Part shown: positions 53,672 to 61,994 of the stretch, in pieces
How positions within the stretch are numbered: the first letter of the stretch is position 1
How the letters are laid out: every line of letters starts with the position of its first letter
Assembly: GCF_023094245.1 (NCBI RefSeq)
Contig: NZ_JALMEW010000001.1
Span: 451,397-515,396, forward strand
Length of the DNA stretch: 64,000 nt
Origin: Halomonas getboli
GTDB lineage: Bacteria > Pseudomonadota > Gammaproteobacteria > Pseudomonadales > Halomonadaceae
Direction of reading: 5' to 3'
Notes under the pieces: generated by a model
Told to the model about the DNA's origin: nothing
The model's database searches: none
What the model saw: only the letters and a program-made list of their open reading frames with translations
Translations under genes and position numbers: made by a program

Positions 53672-54793
53672 TTATTGAAGCTTGACGTCGTGTTCGGACT
53701 GCAGCCAGTTGGCCAGCCAGTCACGCGTGGCCTCGTCGATGGACATGGCATCCTCCAGGTGTCGCTGGGCGACGTCGCCGATGACCGGCGTGTAGGGCCC
53801 CAGCTGGGCGGCGGCCGCTTCCTTGAAGGCGTCGGTGCCGACGAAATCGCGAGCGGCCTGGCGATAGGTGTCGATCAGCGGCTGTGGCGTATCCTTTGGC
53901 ACCATGATCAGCTTTTGCAGGGCATAGCCGGAGGCGAAGAACTTGCGGAATGCCTCGTATTCCTGACCTGAAGGCGCTTCGCCGTGTCGGGCCTGGTAGA
54001 TCTCGTTGAAGGTGGGAAGATCCGGGAACGTCGGATCGCGGACGATCTGTCCTTCGTCGTTCAGCACCCCGAGCGAGAACAGCGGCACTGCCTTGCCGGC
54101 CTCCACCAGCGGTTCGACATTGCTCAGATAGGCAGAGGTGGTCTGGAAGTCGATGTCGGCTTCACCGCGTTCGAATGCCAGACGGCCTTCGCCTCGACTG
54201 CGCATGCCGAAGACGGCCTGCACGTCGGCACCCAGCATGTCCAGGGCGATCAGGACCGGGAGTTCGACGCCGGTCGGGTTCTGGGCGGCCAGCTTGACCG
54301 GCTGCTCGAGCAGGGCATCCAGCGCGGTATCGGCCGTTTCGCCGAGGCTGGGCTGGGCATAGACCACTCCCCCCGTCGGCGTGGCCAGGATGGGCGTCCA
54401 GTCGTTGTAGTCGTAGCGAACGCGAGGATCGCCGAGCATGGCCGGATACTGCGTCGAGGCCGAAGTGCCCAGCCAGTTGCTACCGTCCGCTCTGGCACGG
54501 ATGGCGAAAAGGTTGGCGCCATTGATGGAGCCGCCGCCGGGGACGTTGTCGATCATGATGGTGGGTTCGCCCGGCAGCGATTCGCTGAGCCAGGGGGCGA
54601 AGAAGCGCGCCCAGACATCCGTTCCTCCGCCGACGCCGAAGGGAACGGTCCACTTGATATTGCCGGGCACGTCGGCGTCTTGTGCCTGGACAGAGGTTGC
54701 CAGGCCTATCCCGGTGATCGCAATGCCGAGCAGGGCCGCTTTCTTGAGCTTTCCAAGGAGGGGGTTTTTGGTCTCAGTCCTGGGGATCATCAT
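53672..54793 (-). CDS. TctC-family periplasmic binding protein
   Basis: 373 residues, somewhat longer than the usual 320. The signal peptide ends near TSVQA (about residue 36), then the Bug/TctC pattern: WTVPFGVGGGTDVWAR, IDNVPGGGSINGAN, and a late IMVPKDTPQPLIDTYRQA. It supplies a carboxylate to the TctAB permease encoded 74 bp downstream. The ligand is unknown; the adjacent PrpF-type isomerase suggests a tri- or dicarboxylate such as an aconitate derivative. Confidence 0.92.
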   Translation of the reverse strand: MMIPRTETKNPLLGKLKKAALLGIAITGIGLATSVQAQDADVPGNIKWTVPFGVGGGTDVWARFFAPWLSESLPGEPTIMIDNVPGGGSINGANLFAIRARADGSNWLGTSASTQYPAMLGDPRVRYDYNDWTPILATPTGGVVYAQPSLGETADTALDALLEQPVKLAAQNPTGVELPVLIALDMLGADVQAVFGMRSRGEGRLAFERGEADIDFQTTSAYLSNVEPLVEAGKAVPLFSLGVLNDEGQIVRDPTFPDLPTFNEIYQARHGEAPSGQEYEAFRKFFASGYALQKLIMVPKDTPQPLIDTYRQAARDFVGTDAFKEAAAAQLGPYTPVIGDVAQRHLEDAMSIDEATRDWLANWLQSEHDVKLQ

Positions 54794-54856
54794 GGTATTT
54801 CTCCTGGCGTGTTGTCGTTGTCATGGTGTTTGAGAAAGGCCCGGTCGGTGGGTCGC

Positions 54857-55990
54857 TCAGCTGGCCTTGGACGCCAGGGAATCTCGATCGGGCGTGGCAG
54901 GAAGCGAGTAGAAGATCGTACCACTCATGATTTTTCTGGCGGTGCGGATCAGCGACACGCGTGCGATGTCGATGGGGTCGGCGTTGCGGTGCTCGACGTT
55001 CAGGTCGATGAACCCGGAGGGGTGCTCCAGCCTGACCTGTGACAGCAGACCGTCGGCGGCGAGCCTGCCCGTGTTCACCGCGATGCGGTGGGCGACGGTG
55101 CCCGGCACGCTGACGGCGGTGGCCACGGCAATGGCACCCGTGACGGCAATGGCCTTGTGGCAGCGGTGAGGCACGAAGTAGCGAGTGCACAGCACGCCGC
55201 TGTCGGTGTCCGGCGCGGAGACCAGCACGGGCTTGGGCAGGACGCTCTGGCTGACATCGCCCAGCCCCATGCGCCGTCCGGCCTGGCGACGCATCATTTC
55301 CAGGCGCTCCAGCATGGCGGTGTGGGCGTCCAGCTCCGCGGGCGACTCCCGGCCGCTGAGCCCCAGGTCGGCCGCATTGACCATCATGATGGGCGTGGCG
55401 GCATCGAGGCAGGTCACCTCGATGCCATCGATGATCTCGGCGGCCTGCCCGGTCGGCAGCAGGGCACCGGTCTTGGTGCCGGTGATATCAAGGAAACTGA
55501 GCTGAATGCCGGCGGCAGTGCCTGGCACGCCGCTGATCGTCGCCTCGCCCTCGTAGGCGATCTGGCGTCCTGGTGTGGGGACGTGGCATTCGATCAGCCG
55601 CTGAGTGTTGAGGTTTCGCACCCGCACGGCGGTGGTCCCGTCCTGGGGTTCGACCAGCCCGGTCTCGATGGCGTAGGGCCCGACGGCAGACAGCATGTTG
55701 CCGCAGTTCGGATTGAAGTCGACGCGGCGATTGAGCACATCGACCTGTGCGAACAGATAGTCGACATCGGCATCGGGGTGGGACGAGTGCTCGACGATGG
55801 CGACCTTGCTGGTCAGCGGATCTCCTCCTCCGATGCCGTCAATCTGGAGCGCATGGCCCGAGCCCATGAGGTTGAGCAGGATCTCGGCCTGTTCCTCCTG
55901 GCTGTCGGGCAGGTCCTTCATGCGCAGGAAAGGGCCCCGGGAGGTGCCTCCGCGCATGATCATGCAGGGAATGCTGTTCATCATCGTCAT
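54857..55990 (-). CDS. PrpF/GalD-type cis-trans isomerase or tautomerase
   Basis: 377 residues of the diaminopimelate-epimerase-fold PrpF family. MIMRGGTSRGPFL near residue 10, Lys62 in DPLTSKVAIV, Cys96 in NPNCGNMLSAV, and a late VPGTVAHRIAVNTGRL motif agree with 2-methylaconitate isomerase PrpF and 4-oxalomesaconate tautomerase GalD. There are no prp or gal genes beside it; instead it heads an operon with TctC and TctAB. It most likely isomerises an imported unsaturated tricarboxylate. Start uncertain among three nearby ATGs. Confidence 0.88.
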   Translation of the reverse strand: MTMMNSIPCMIMRGGTSRGPFLRMKDLPDSQEEQAEILLNLMGSGHALQIDGIGGGDPLTSKVAIVEHSSHPDADVDYLFAQVDVLNRRVDFNPNCGNMLSAVGPYAIETGLVEPQDGTTAVRVRNLNTQRLIECHVPTPGRQIAYEGEATISGVPGTAAGIQLSFLDITGTKTGALLPTGQAAEIIDGIEVTCLDAATPIMMVNAADLGLSGRESPAELDAHTAMLERLEMMRRQAGRRMGLGDVSQSVLPKPVLVSAPDTDSGVLCTRYFVPHRCHKAIAVTGAIAVATAVSVPGTVAHRIAVNTGRLAADGLLSQVRLEHPSGFIDLNVEHRNADPIDIARVSLIRTARKIMSGTIFYSLPATPDRDSLASKAS

Positions 55991-56134
55991 GCCATATCGC
56001 GTCTAGGAGTTGTGATATGAGCATGTCAGCGGGGTTTTAATGCTTCAAATGCAAAGAAATACAAAAATCAATGTGCTTTGTGGATTAATGTGGCATGCTT
56101 ATCAATGGCATCTACTCCATGCAAGAGTGAGACT

Positions 56135-57121
56135 ATGCTGCATCGCCTTGAATTCCTTGATTTGCAGGCCTTTATCCAGGTCGCCGAGCTGGGCTCCTTT
56201 CACGAGGCCGCGCAACGCCTGCATCTTTCTCAACCGGCTCTGTCACGACGCATCCAGAAGCTCGAGGAGCTGCTGGAGGTCGATCTGCTGGAGCGCACCA
56301 CACGCCGAACGCGACTGACGCCCATCGGCACGGATTTCCTGCCGCGGGCCAGGCGCATGATCGAAGAGTACGAATCGTCGATTCTGGGCATCCGTGAGCT
56401 GGCCACCCATCAAAAGGGCACCGTGACCATTGCCTGCATTCCCACCGCGGCCTTCTACTTCCTGCCTAGCGTGATTCGCGGGTTCAGCGAGGCCTGGCCG
56501 GGCATCCGCATCAAGATCCTCGACGTCAGTGCCAAGGAGGGGCTGGAGAAGGTGATCAGCGGCGAGGCGGACTTCGGTATCAACATGTTCAGTGCCCAGA
56601 GCCCGGAAGTGTCTTTCACGCCGCTGCTGAGGGATCCGTTCGTGCTGGCGCTACGCTCCGATCACCCTCTGGCGGATAAGGAGCGTATCGCCTGGTCGGA
56701 TCTCGAGCAGGTCAGGTTGATTACCGTCAGTCGGGACAGCGGCAACAGGATGCTGCTGGACAATACCCTGTCGGCCGAGGGCATCCGGCTGAACAGCTTC
56801 TACGAAGTTCAGCATCTGTCGACCTCCTTGGGCCTGGTCGAATCGGGACTTGGCGTGGCGATCCTGCCCCGCATGACCATGCCGGGTCCCGACCACGACA
56901 TCCTGTGTTCACGCGAACTGCCCGAGCCACGCATTCAGCGCACCATCGGCCTCGTGCGAAGCAACTCGCACAGCATTTCCAGCACCGCCCAGCTGTTCAT
57001 CGATATGCTGCTCGAGCACTGGGGAAGCGATCCGGGCTCGAGAGAGGAGCGCGCGGCTGTGGAAGAAGGACGCGGCACGGGGCCTGATGAGAAGGAAAAG
57101 CCGAGCCCGGCAGGAAGGTGA
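56135..57121 (+). CDS. LysR-family regulator of the PrpF-Tct operon
   Basis: 328 residues. HTH at LQAFIQVAELGSFHEAAQRLHLSQPALSRRI region, effector domain from about 90 with the TVTIACIPTAAFYFLPSVIRGF start of CynR/CbbR-like regulators, and a low-complexity charged tail of about 30 residues. Divergent from the isomerase gene across an AT-rich 144-bp gap, so it probably controls the tct operon. The ATG at 56135 gives a normal N-terminus. Confidence 0.92.
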   Translation: MLHRLEFLDLQAFIQVAELGSFHEAAQRLHLSQPALSRRIQKLEELLEVDLLERTTRRTRLTPIGTDFLPRARRMIEEYESSILGIRELATHQKGTVTIACIPTAAFYFLPSVIRGFSEAWPGIRIKILDVSAKEGLEKVISGEADFGINMFSAQSPEVSFTPLLRDPFVLALRSDHPLADKERIAWSDLEQVRLITVSRDSGNRMLLDNTLSAEGIRLNSFYEVQHLSTSLGLVESGLGVAILPRMTMPGPDHDILCSRELPEPRIQRTIGLVRSNSHSISSTAQLFIDMLLEHWGSDPGSREERAAVEEGRGTGPDEKEKPSPAGR

Positions 57122-57142
57122 GGCCGCCCGGGGCGGCCTCAC
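57118..57142 (+). terminator. Hairpin overlapping the lysR stop codon
   Basis: 11-bp stem (57118-57128 with 57132-57142, loop CGG) includes the TGA at 57119-57121. A second 10-bp stem (57143-57152 with 57182-57191) follows. They separate this gene from the convergent aldehyde dehydrogenase. Confidence 0.55.
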
Positions 57143-57241
57143 TGAGCCGGCATCAACGCGGCCCACGCGGAGGCAGCACTGTGCCGGCTCAGCGGGCCGC
57201 ACTGGCTGGCGGCCCGATATCGGGGAGTCGGTCCCCTGCCG

Positions 57242-58681
57242 CTATGCCGGCCGGGTGACGTAGCGCGTCTCCAGGTAGGCCTCGAGGCCCTCGCGGCCGA
57301 GCTCGCGTCCGATGCCGCTGCCCTTCATGCCGCCCCAGCCCAGCCCCGGCGGGGCGATCTGGTCGGTGTTGCACCAGACGTTGCCGGCGACGAGCCGCGC
57401 GGCCAGGGCCTCGGCGCGTTCGGCGGTGCCGGCGACCACGCTGGCGGCCAGGCCGAAGGCGCTGTCGTTGGCCAGCGCCACCGCCTCGTCGTCGTTTTGG
57501 AAGGTCCGCGCGCACAGCACCGGCCCGAACACCTCCTCGCGCCACAGCCGACTCGCGGTCGGCACGTCGCGGAACACCCGAGGGGCGACGAAGTGGCCGT
57601 TCCCGGGCACGGCGATCGGCGCCGCGGTCGGCGTGAGCCCCTCTTCCTCGGCCTCCGCCAGATAGGCGTTCACCCGGCGGCGCTGGCCGGCGTTGACCAG
57701 CGGGCCCAGGGTGGTGGCCGGATCATGCGGATCGCCGGCGACGAGCCCGGCGATGGCGGCATCCAGACGGTCGTGTAGGGCGTCGGCCACGCGTTCGTGG
57801 ACCAGTAGCCGCGAGGTGGCCGAGCACATCTGGCCGGCGTTGTAGCAGAAGCCGGCCAGCACCAGCGCGGCGGCACGGTCCAGATCGGCGTCCTCGGTGA
57901 CGAGGATCGGCGACTTGCCGCCGAGCTCCAGCGAGACGTTGCGGGTGCCCCGGGTCGCCGCGGCCATCACCGCCTCGCCGACCCGGTTGCTGCCGGTGAA
58001 GGACAGCTTGTCGACGCCCGGATGGGCGGCCAGCGGCGCCCCGACGTTGCCGCCGTCGCCGTGCACCAGGTTGAAGACGCCGGGCGGCAGCGCGATCTGC
58101 TCGGCGATCTCCGCCAGCGCCTGCTCCGGCAGCGGGGTGACCTCGGACGGCTTGAACACCACCGTGCAGCCGGCCGCCAGCGCCGGGGCCAGCTTCCAGG
58201 CGCTGCTGACCAGCGGGAAGTTCCAGGGCGTGATCAGCCCGGCCACGCCGGCCGGGTCGCGGTAGCGGCGCGACACCAGCTCCGCCTCGCCGGTGGCCAC
58301 GGTCTCGCCCTGGCGCTCGTCCAGCGCGCGGGCCTCGTCGGCGTAGTAGCGGTAGCAGGCGATGGCGTCGGCCAGGTCCTGCTCGGCCTCGGCCAGCGGC
58401 TTGCCGTTGTTGCGGCTGGACAGCGCCGCGAGCTCGTCGCGGCGACGCATCAGCACGTCGGCCAGGGCGTCCAGGGTGTCGCCGCGCGCCGCGCCGCCCA
58501 GGGCGCGCCAGGCGGGCAGGGCCCGGCGGGCGGCGCTCACCGCGGCGTCGACGTCGGCCGGCGAGCCGGCGGTGACCTCGGCGATCACCGCCTCGTGGTA
58601 CGGGTCGCTGACGGCCAGGCGCCGGTGGCCGCGGCTCTCCACCCAGCGGCCGTCGATGAAGTGTTGGGTCAGTGCTTGCAT
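57242..58681 (-). CDS. Aldehyde dehydrogenase of the arginine-like operon
   Basis: 479 residues. Catalytic Asn154 in ITPWNFPLV, Glu252 in SLELGGKSP, Cys286 in NAGQMCSATSR. Closest in pattern to betaine/gamma-aminobutyraldehyde dehydrogenases. It overlaps the upstream permease gene by 13 bases, so it is coupled to the ABC transporter operon. With AruH and an arginine-type transporter upstream, 4-guanidinobutyraldehyde is a reasonable substrate, by inference. Confidence 0.9.
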   Translation of the reverse strand: MQALTQHFIDGRWVESRGHRRLAVSDPYHEAVIAEVTAGSPADVDAAVSAARRALPAWRALGGAARGDTLDALADVLMRRRDELAALSSRNNGKPLAEAEQDLADAIACYRYYADEARALDERQGETVATGEAELVSRRYRDPAGVAGLITPWNFPLVSSAWKLAPALAAGCTVVFKPSEVTPLPEQALAEIAEQIALPPGVFNLVHGDGGNVGAPLAAHPGVDKLSFTGSNRVGEAVMAAATRGTRNVSLELGGKSPILVTEDADLDRAAALVLAGFCYNAGQMCSATSRLLVHERVADALHDRLDAAIAGLVAGDPHDPATTLGPLVNAGQRRRVNAYLAEAEEEGLTPTAAPIAVPGNGHFVAPRVFRDVPTASRLWREEVFGPVLCARTFQNDDEAVALANDSAFGLAASVVAGTAERAEALAARLVAGNVWCNTDQIAPPGLGWGGMKGSGIGRELGREGLEAYLETRYVTRPA

Positions 58682-59418
58682 GGGGCGCTCTCGACTCGGC
58701 GAAGGGGGAAGCGGCGGCGCGTCGGCTGCATGCCGGGAAAGTGGCGCTCCACCTGGCGCAGCACCAGGGTCAGCACCACGGTCATGGCCAGGTAGATGCC
58801 GGCGATCAGCATCAGCGGCTCGTAGACCAGGAAGGTCTCGTCGCGAATGATGTTGGCGGCCTGCAGCAGGTCCATCAGGGCGATGGTGGAGACCAGCGGC
58901 ACCGACTTGAGCAGCAGGATCATCTCGCCGGTCAGGGTCGGCAGGCACAGCTGGACGGCCCGCGGCAGCCACAGCCGGGCGAACACCTGGAAGGGCGTCA
59001 GGCCGAAGGCGCGGCCGGCCTCGCGCTCGCCCGCGGGCACGCTGGCCAGGGCGCCGCGCAGCACCTCGCCGGAATAGGCGCCGACGCTGAGGGTGAAGGT
59101 CAGGGCGCCATAGAAGAAGGGATCGCGCAGCAGCGGCCAGATCACGCTGTCCTGCACCCCGGGAATCCCCTCCAGCAGCCGGCCGACGCCGTAGTAGAAG
59201 AAGAACAGCTGCACCAGCAACGGCGTGCCGCGCATCACCACGGTGAAGCCCTTGGCCAGCATGGCCAGCGGACGCGGTCCCCTGAGTCGCGCCATGGCCA
59301 CCGCCACGGCCAGTGCCAGACCGCCCACGGCGGAAACCGCCAGCAGCCACAGGGTGTTGATGAAGCCCTCGATCAGGTACTCCTGATAGAACGGGTCCTG
59401 AAGCCAGGAAAAGTCCAT
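58669..59418 (-). CDS. Polar amino-acid ABC transporter permease (HisM type)
   Basis: 249 residues, about five transmembrane helices. N-terminal YLIEGFINTLWLLAVSAVGGLALAVA and the ATPase-contact loop AGEREAGRAFGLTPFQVFARLWLP (EAA motif) are typical of HisM/ArtM permeases; FTVVMRGTPLLVQLFFFYYG is the conserved second-helix start. It starts two bases after the preceding permease and ends within the aldehyde dehydrogenase gene. Confidence 0.93.
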   Translation of the reverse strand: MDFSWLQDPFYQEYLIEGFINTLWLLAVSAVGGLALAVAVAMARLRGPRPLAMLAKGFTVVMRGTPLLVQLFFFYYGVGRLLEGIPGVQDSVIWPLLRDPFFYGALTFTLSVGAYSGEVLRGALASVPAGEREAGRAFGLTPFQVFARLWLPRAVQLCLPTLTGEMILLLKSVPLVSTIALMDLLQAANIIRDETFLVYEPLMLIAGIYLAMTVVLTLVLRQVERHFPGMQPTRRRFPLRRVESAPCKH

Positions 59419-59419
59419 G

Positions 59420-60133
59420 TCAGGCCTCCTCGCCGGTCGGCTGGCCGCGGCGCACGTGCCGCTCCAGGCGTGTGAACAGCGCCGTGGAGCTCAGCGTCAT
59501 GGCCAGGTAGATGACCCCGGCGGCGGCGTAGAACAGGAAGTGGGCGCGGGTGCTGGCAGCGGCCTGCTGGATGGTGAAGAACAGCTCGCTGAAGCCGATC
59601 ACGCTGATCAGGGCGGTGTCCTTGATCAGGATCAGCCACAGGTTGGACATCCCGGGCAGGGCGTTGGGCAGCATGGCCGGGACAACGATGCGGCGGAAGC
59701 GGTCCCAGGCGGAGAAGCCGAAGGCGTCGGCGGCCTCGAGCTGACCGCGGGGAATCGCCTGGATGGCACCGCGCATCACCTCGGTCATGTAGGCGCCCTG
59801 GACGAAGGCCAGCACGCCCACGGCGGTGACGAAGCCGTTGATGGCGATCTGGCCGGGCAGTCCCAGGGCGTTGGTCACGGCGGTGAGCGCCTGGGAGCCG
59901 GCATAGTAGAGCAGGATGATCAGCAGAAGCTCGGGGACGGCCCGTACCGCGGTGGAGTAGGCGGTGGCCAGTCCGCGCAGCGGCGCCCAGGGGCTGAGCC
60001 GGGCGCTGGCGCCGATCAGCCCCAGTACCAGGCCGATGGCATAGGCCAGCACGGCGATCTCGAGGGTCGTGAGTGACCCCTGGAGAATGGGGCCGGCCCA
60101 GTCGAGCAATCCCTCTTGGGAAACGTGGTTCAT
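59420..60133 (-). CDS. Polar amino-acid ABC transporter permease (HisQ type)
   Basis: 237 residues, about five helices. GSLTTLEIAVLAYAIGLVLGL, YSTAVRAVPELLLIILLYYAGS and the EAA loop PRGQLEAADAFGFSAWDRFRRIVVPAMLPNALPG pair it with the HisM-type partner. In basic-amino-acid systems the two form a heterodimeric channel. It lies 78 bp after the binding-protein gene. Confidence 0.93.
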   Translation of the reverse strand: MNHVSQEGLLDWAGPILQGSLTTLEIAVLAYAIGLVLGLIGASARLSPWAPLRGLATAYSTAVRAVPELLLIILLYYAGSQALTAVTNALGLPGQIAINGFVTAVGVLAFVQGAYMTEVMRGAIQAIPRGQLEAADAFGFSAWDRFRRIVVPAMLPNALPGMSNLWLILIKDTALISVIGFSELFFTIQQAAASTRAHFLFYAAAGVIYLAMTLSSTALFTRLERHVRRGQPTGEEA

Positions 60134-60211
60134 GGCGGAATCGTGTCCTTGATGAGACAGGGCGGGCCGGCGACCCCTAGGGTCGCCGGACGAGCGTCGT
60201 CGAGGACCGGA

Positions 60212-60979
60212 TCAGGTGCAGATGTCGGTGTCGAAGTATTCCTCGGACAGGGCGCGGCAGGTGCCGTCCTCGCGCACCTTGGCGATGGCGGCGTTGAGGT
60301 CGGCCTCCAGGGCGTCGTCGTCCTGGCGAATGCCGATGCCCACGCCTTCGCCGTAGGCCGCGTGGCGCGGCGCGGTGGCCTTGATCTCGTAGCCCTCGGC
60401 CTCGTCACGCTCGAGGAATTCGGTCATGGCGATCTTGTCGGCCAGGATCACGTCCAGGCGACCGGACAGCAGGTCGCGGTTGACCTGTTCGGCCTGATCG
60501 TAGAGGCGGATGTCGCCGACCTGGTCGCGCAGTGCCCGGCGGGCGTAGGTGGCGTTGGTAGTGGCGGCCTGCACGCCGAGCACCTGGCCGGCGAGATCGT
60601 CCGGGCCGTTCAGCGTCAGGTCGTCGGCGGCGACGAAGGCACCCGGGGTGAAGTAGTAGGGATCGCTGAAGTCGATCACCCGCTGGCGGGCCTCGGTGAT
60701 CGACATGGAGTTCATGATCATGTCGATGCGCCCGGCCTTGAGCGAGGGGATGATGCCGCTCCAGCCGGTGGGGGTGATCTCGCAGGCGCGTTCCATGGCC
60801 TCGCAGATGGCCATGCCCAGCTCGACCTCGAAGCCGGTCCACTCGCCCTCGGAGGAGGTGTAGGTGAACGGCGGATAGGGCTCGGCGGAGATGCCGATCT
60901 TCAGCGGCTCGCCGGCCTGGGCGGTGGCGGACAGACCGAGTACGGCCGCGGCGGTCAGGGTGATCAGGGGACGGTTCAT
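60212..60979 (-). CDS. Basic/polar amino-acid periplasmic binding protein (HisJ/ArgT-like)
   Basis: 255 residues. The signal peptide ends at ATAQA (about residue 22). The mature protein opens LKIGISAEPYPPFTYTSSEGEWTGFEVELG, the family's first strand, and MIMNSMSITEARQRVIDFSDPYY is the diagnostic segment. Two cysteines near 60-68 (ICEAMERACEI) match those of LAO/HisJ proteins. Ligand likely arginine or another basic amino acid, given the adjacent AruH-like enzyme. Confidence 0.93.
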   Translation of the reverse strand: MNRPLITLTAAAVLGLSATAQAGEPLKIGISAEPYPPFTYTSSEGEWTGFEVELGMAICEAMERACEITPTGWSGIIPSLKAGRIDMIMNSMSITEARQRVIDFSDPYYFTPGAFVAADDLTLNGPDDLAGQVLGVQAATTNATYARRALRDQVGDIRLYDQAEQVNRDLLSGRLDVILADKIAMTEFLERDEAEGYEIKATAPRHAAYGEGVGIGIRQDDDALEADLNAAIAKVREDGTCRALSEEYFDTDICT

Positions 60980-61067
60980 GCAGTTCTCCTTGGTATTGTC
61001 GTTTGGCGGGCATGTCTTTCCGACCCGCCCGAGGAGATGAGCGCCGGGGACAAGGCGAAGCGAGGGT

Positions 61068-61087
61068 TTTTGCCAGGGATGGCAAAA
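61068..61087. promoter_or_regulatory. Palindrome upstream of the binding-protein gene
   Basis: TTTTGCCA and TGGCAAAA flank GGGA in the 204-bp gap between the ATPase and binding-protein genes. It looks like a regulator site (LysR- or repressor-like) or an mRNA hairpin adjusting the high expression expected for a binding protein. Confidence 0.5.
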
Positions 61088-61148
61088 GTAGCGCCCAGGG
61101 ATGGGGTCACAGCGCCTCGCGAAGGCTTGTCGCCGGAAAAGCTCATCG

Positions 61149-61175
61149 CTGTTGCCTGATGGAGCTAAGCAACAG
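61149..61175 (-). terminator. Small hairpin after the ATPase gene
   Basis: 7-bp stem (CTGTTGC with GCAACAG, 13-nt loop) starts 9 bp after the ATPase stop at 61184. No T-run directly follows; possibly a partial terminator or a stabilising hairpin. Confidence 0.35.
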
Positions 61176-61183
61176 TGAAAGGC

Positions 61184-61987
61184 TCAGGCCGCTGGGGCCA
61201 CGAAGCGCCGGCAGCGCGGATCCTGGCTTTCCTCGAAGACCTGGCGCGGCGTGCCGGCCTCGCCGACGAAGCCGCGATCGAGGAACACCACCTGGTCGGA
61301 GACCTCGCGGGCGAAGGCCATCTCGTGGGTCACGAGCACCATGGTGCGGCCCTCGGCGGCCAGGCCCTGGATCACGCCGAGGACCTCGCTGACGCGTTCC
61401 GGGTCGAGCGCCGAGGTGGGCTCGTCGAACAGCAGCAGGCGCGGCTCCATGGCCAGCGCCCGTGCGATCGCCACCCGCTGCTGCTGGCCGCCGGATAGAA
61501 AGCCCGGGTAGCCGTCGCGCTTGTCGGCCATGCCGACGCGCTCCAGGTAGTGTTCCGCGCGTTCGATGGCGCGACGCTTCGACAGGCCCTGGACGCGCAT
61601 CGGCGCCTCGGTGACGTTGCCCAGCACCGTGAGGTGGGGCCACAGATTGAACTGCTGGAAGACCATGCTGACCTTGGCGCGCAGCTGCTGGAGCTGGCGC
61701 CGGTCGAGGCCGACGATGTCGCCCTGGGGATTACGGTCGAAGCGGATCGCCTCATCCGCAATCGCCAGATCGCCCTGGTCGGGGCGCTCCAGCAGGTTGA
61801 GGCAGCGCAGCAGGGTGCTCTTGCCGGAGCCGCTGGCGCCGATGATCGAGGTAACGCTGCCTTCGGGCACGTCGAGGGAGACGTCGCGCAGCACCTCGAG
61901 CTCGCCGTAGCGCTTGCCGAGGTGTCGGGCCTCCACCGCCAGGCGGTGGGAGGCATCGGAAGAGGGGGCTTGGGGCGATGATGTCAT
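61184..61987 (-). CDS. Polar amino-acid ABC transporter ATP-binding protein
   Basis: 267 residues. Walker A GASGSGKST, Q-loop VFQQFNLWPH, signature LSGGQQQRVAIARAL, Walker B LLLFDEPTSALDPE and H-loop VLVTHEM, as in HisP/ArtP. The start at TSSPQAP was chosen because it gives the usual N-terminus; it lies 7 bases after the transaminase stop. It energises the two permeases encoded downstream. Confidence 0.95.
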   Translation of the reverse strand: MTSSPQAPSSDASHRLAVEARHLGKRYGELEVLRDVSLDVPEGSVTSIIGASGSGKSTLLRCLNLLERPDQGDLAIADEAIRFDRNPQGDIVGLDRRQLQQLRAKVSMVFQQFNLWPHLTVLGNVTEAPMRVQGLSKRRAIERAEHYLERVGMADKRDGYPGFLSGGQQQRVAIARALAMEPRLLLFDEPTSALDPERVSEVLGVIQGLAAEGRTMVLVTHEMAFAREVSDQVVFLDRGFVGEAGTPRQVFEESQDPRCRRFVAPAA

Positions 61988-61994
61988 AGGCGAC

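Noticed and set aside
57242-58681. Aldehyde dehydrogenase start far upstream, fused to the permease frame
   Set aside because: The long upstream extension is out of frame with, and antisense-like over, a real permease; the ATG at 58681 gives a standard length.
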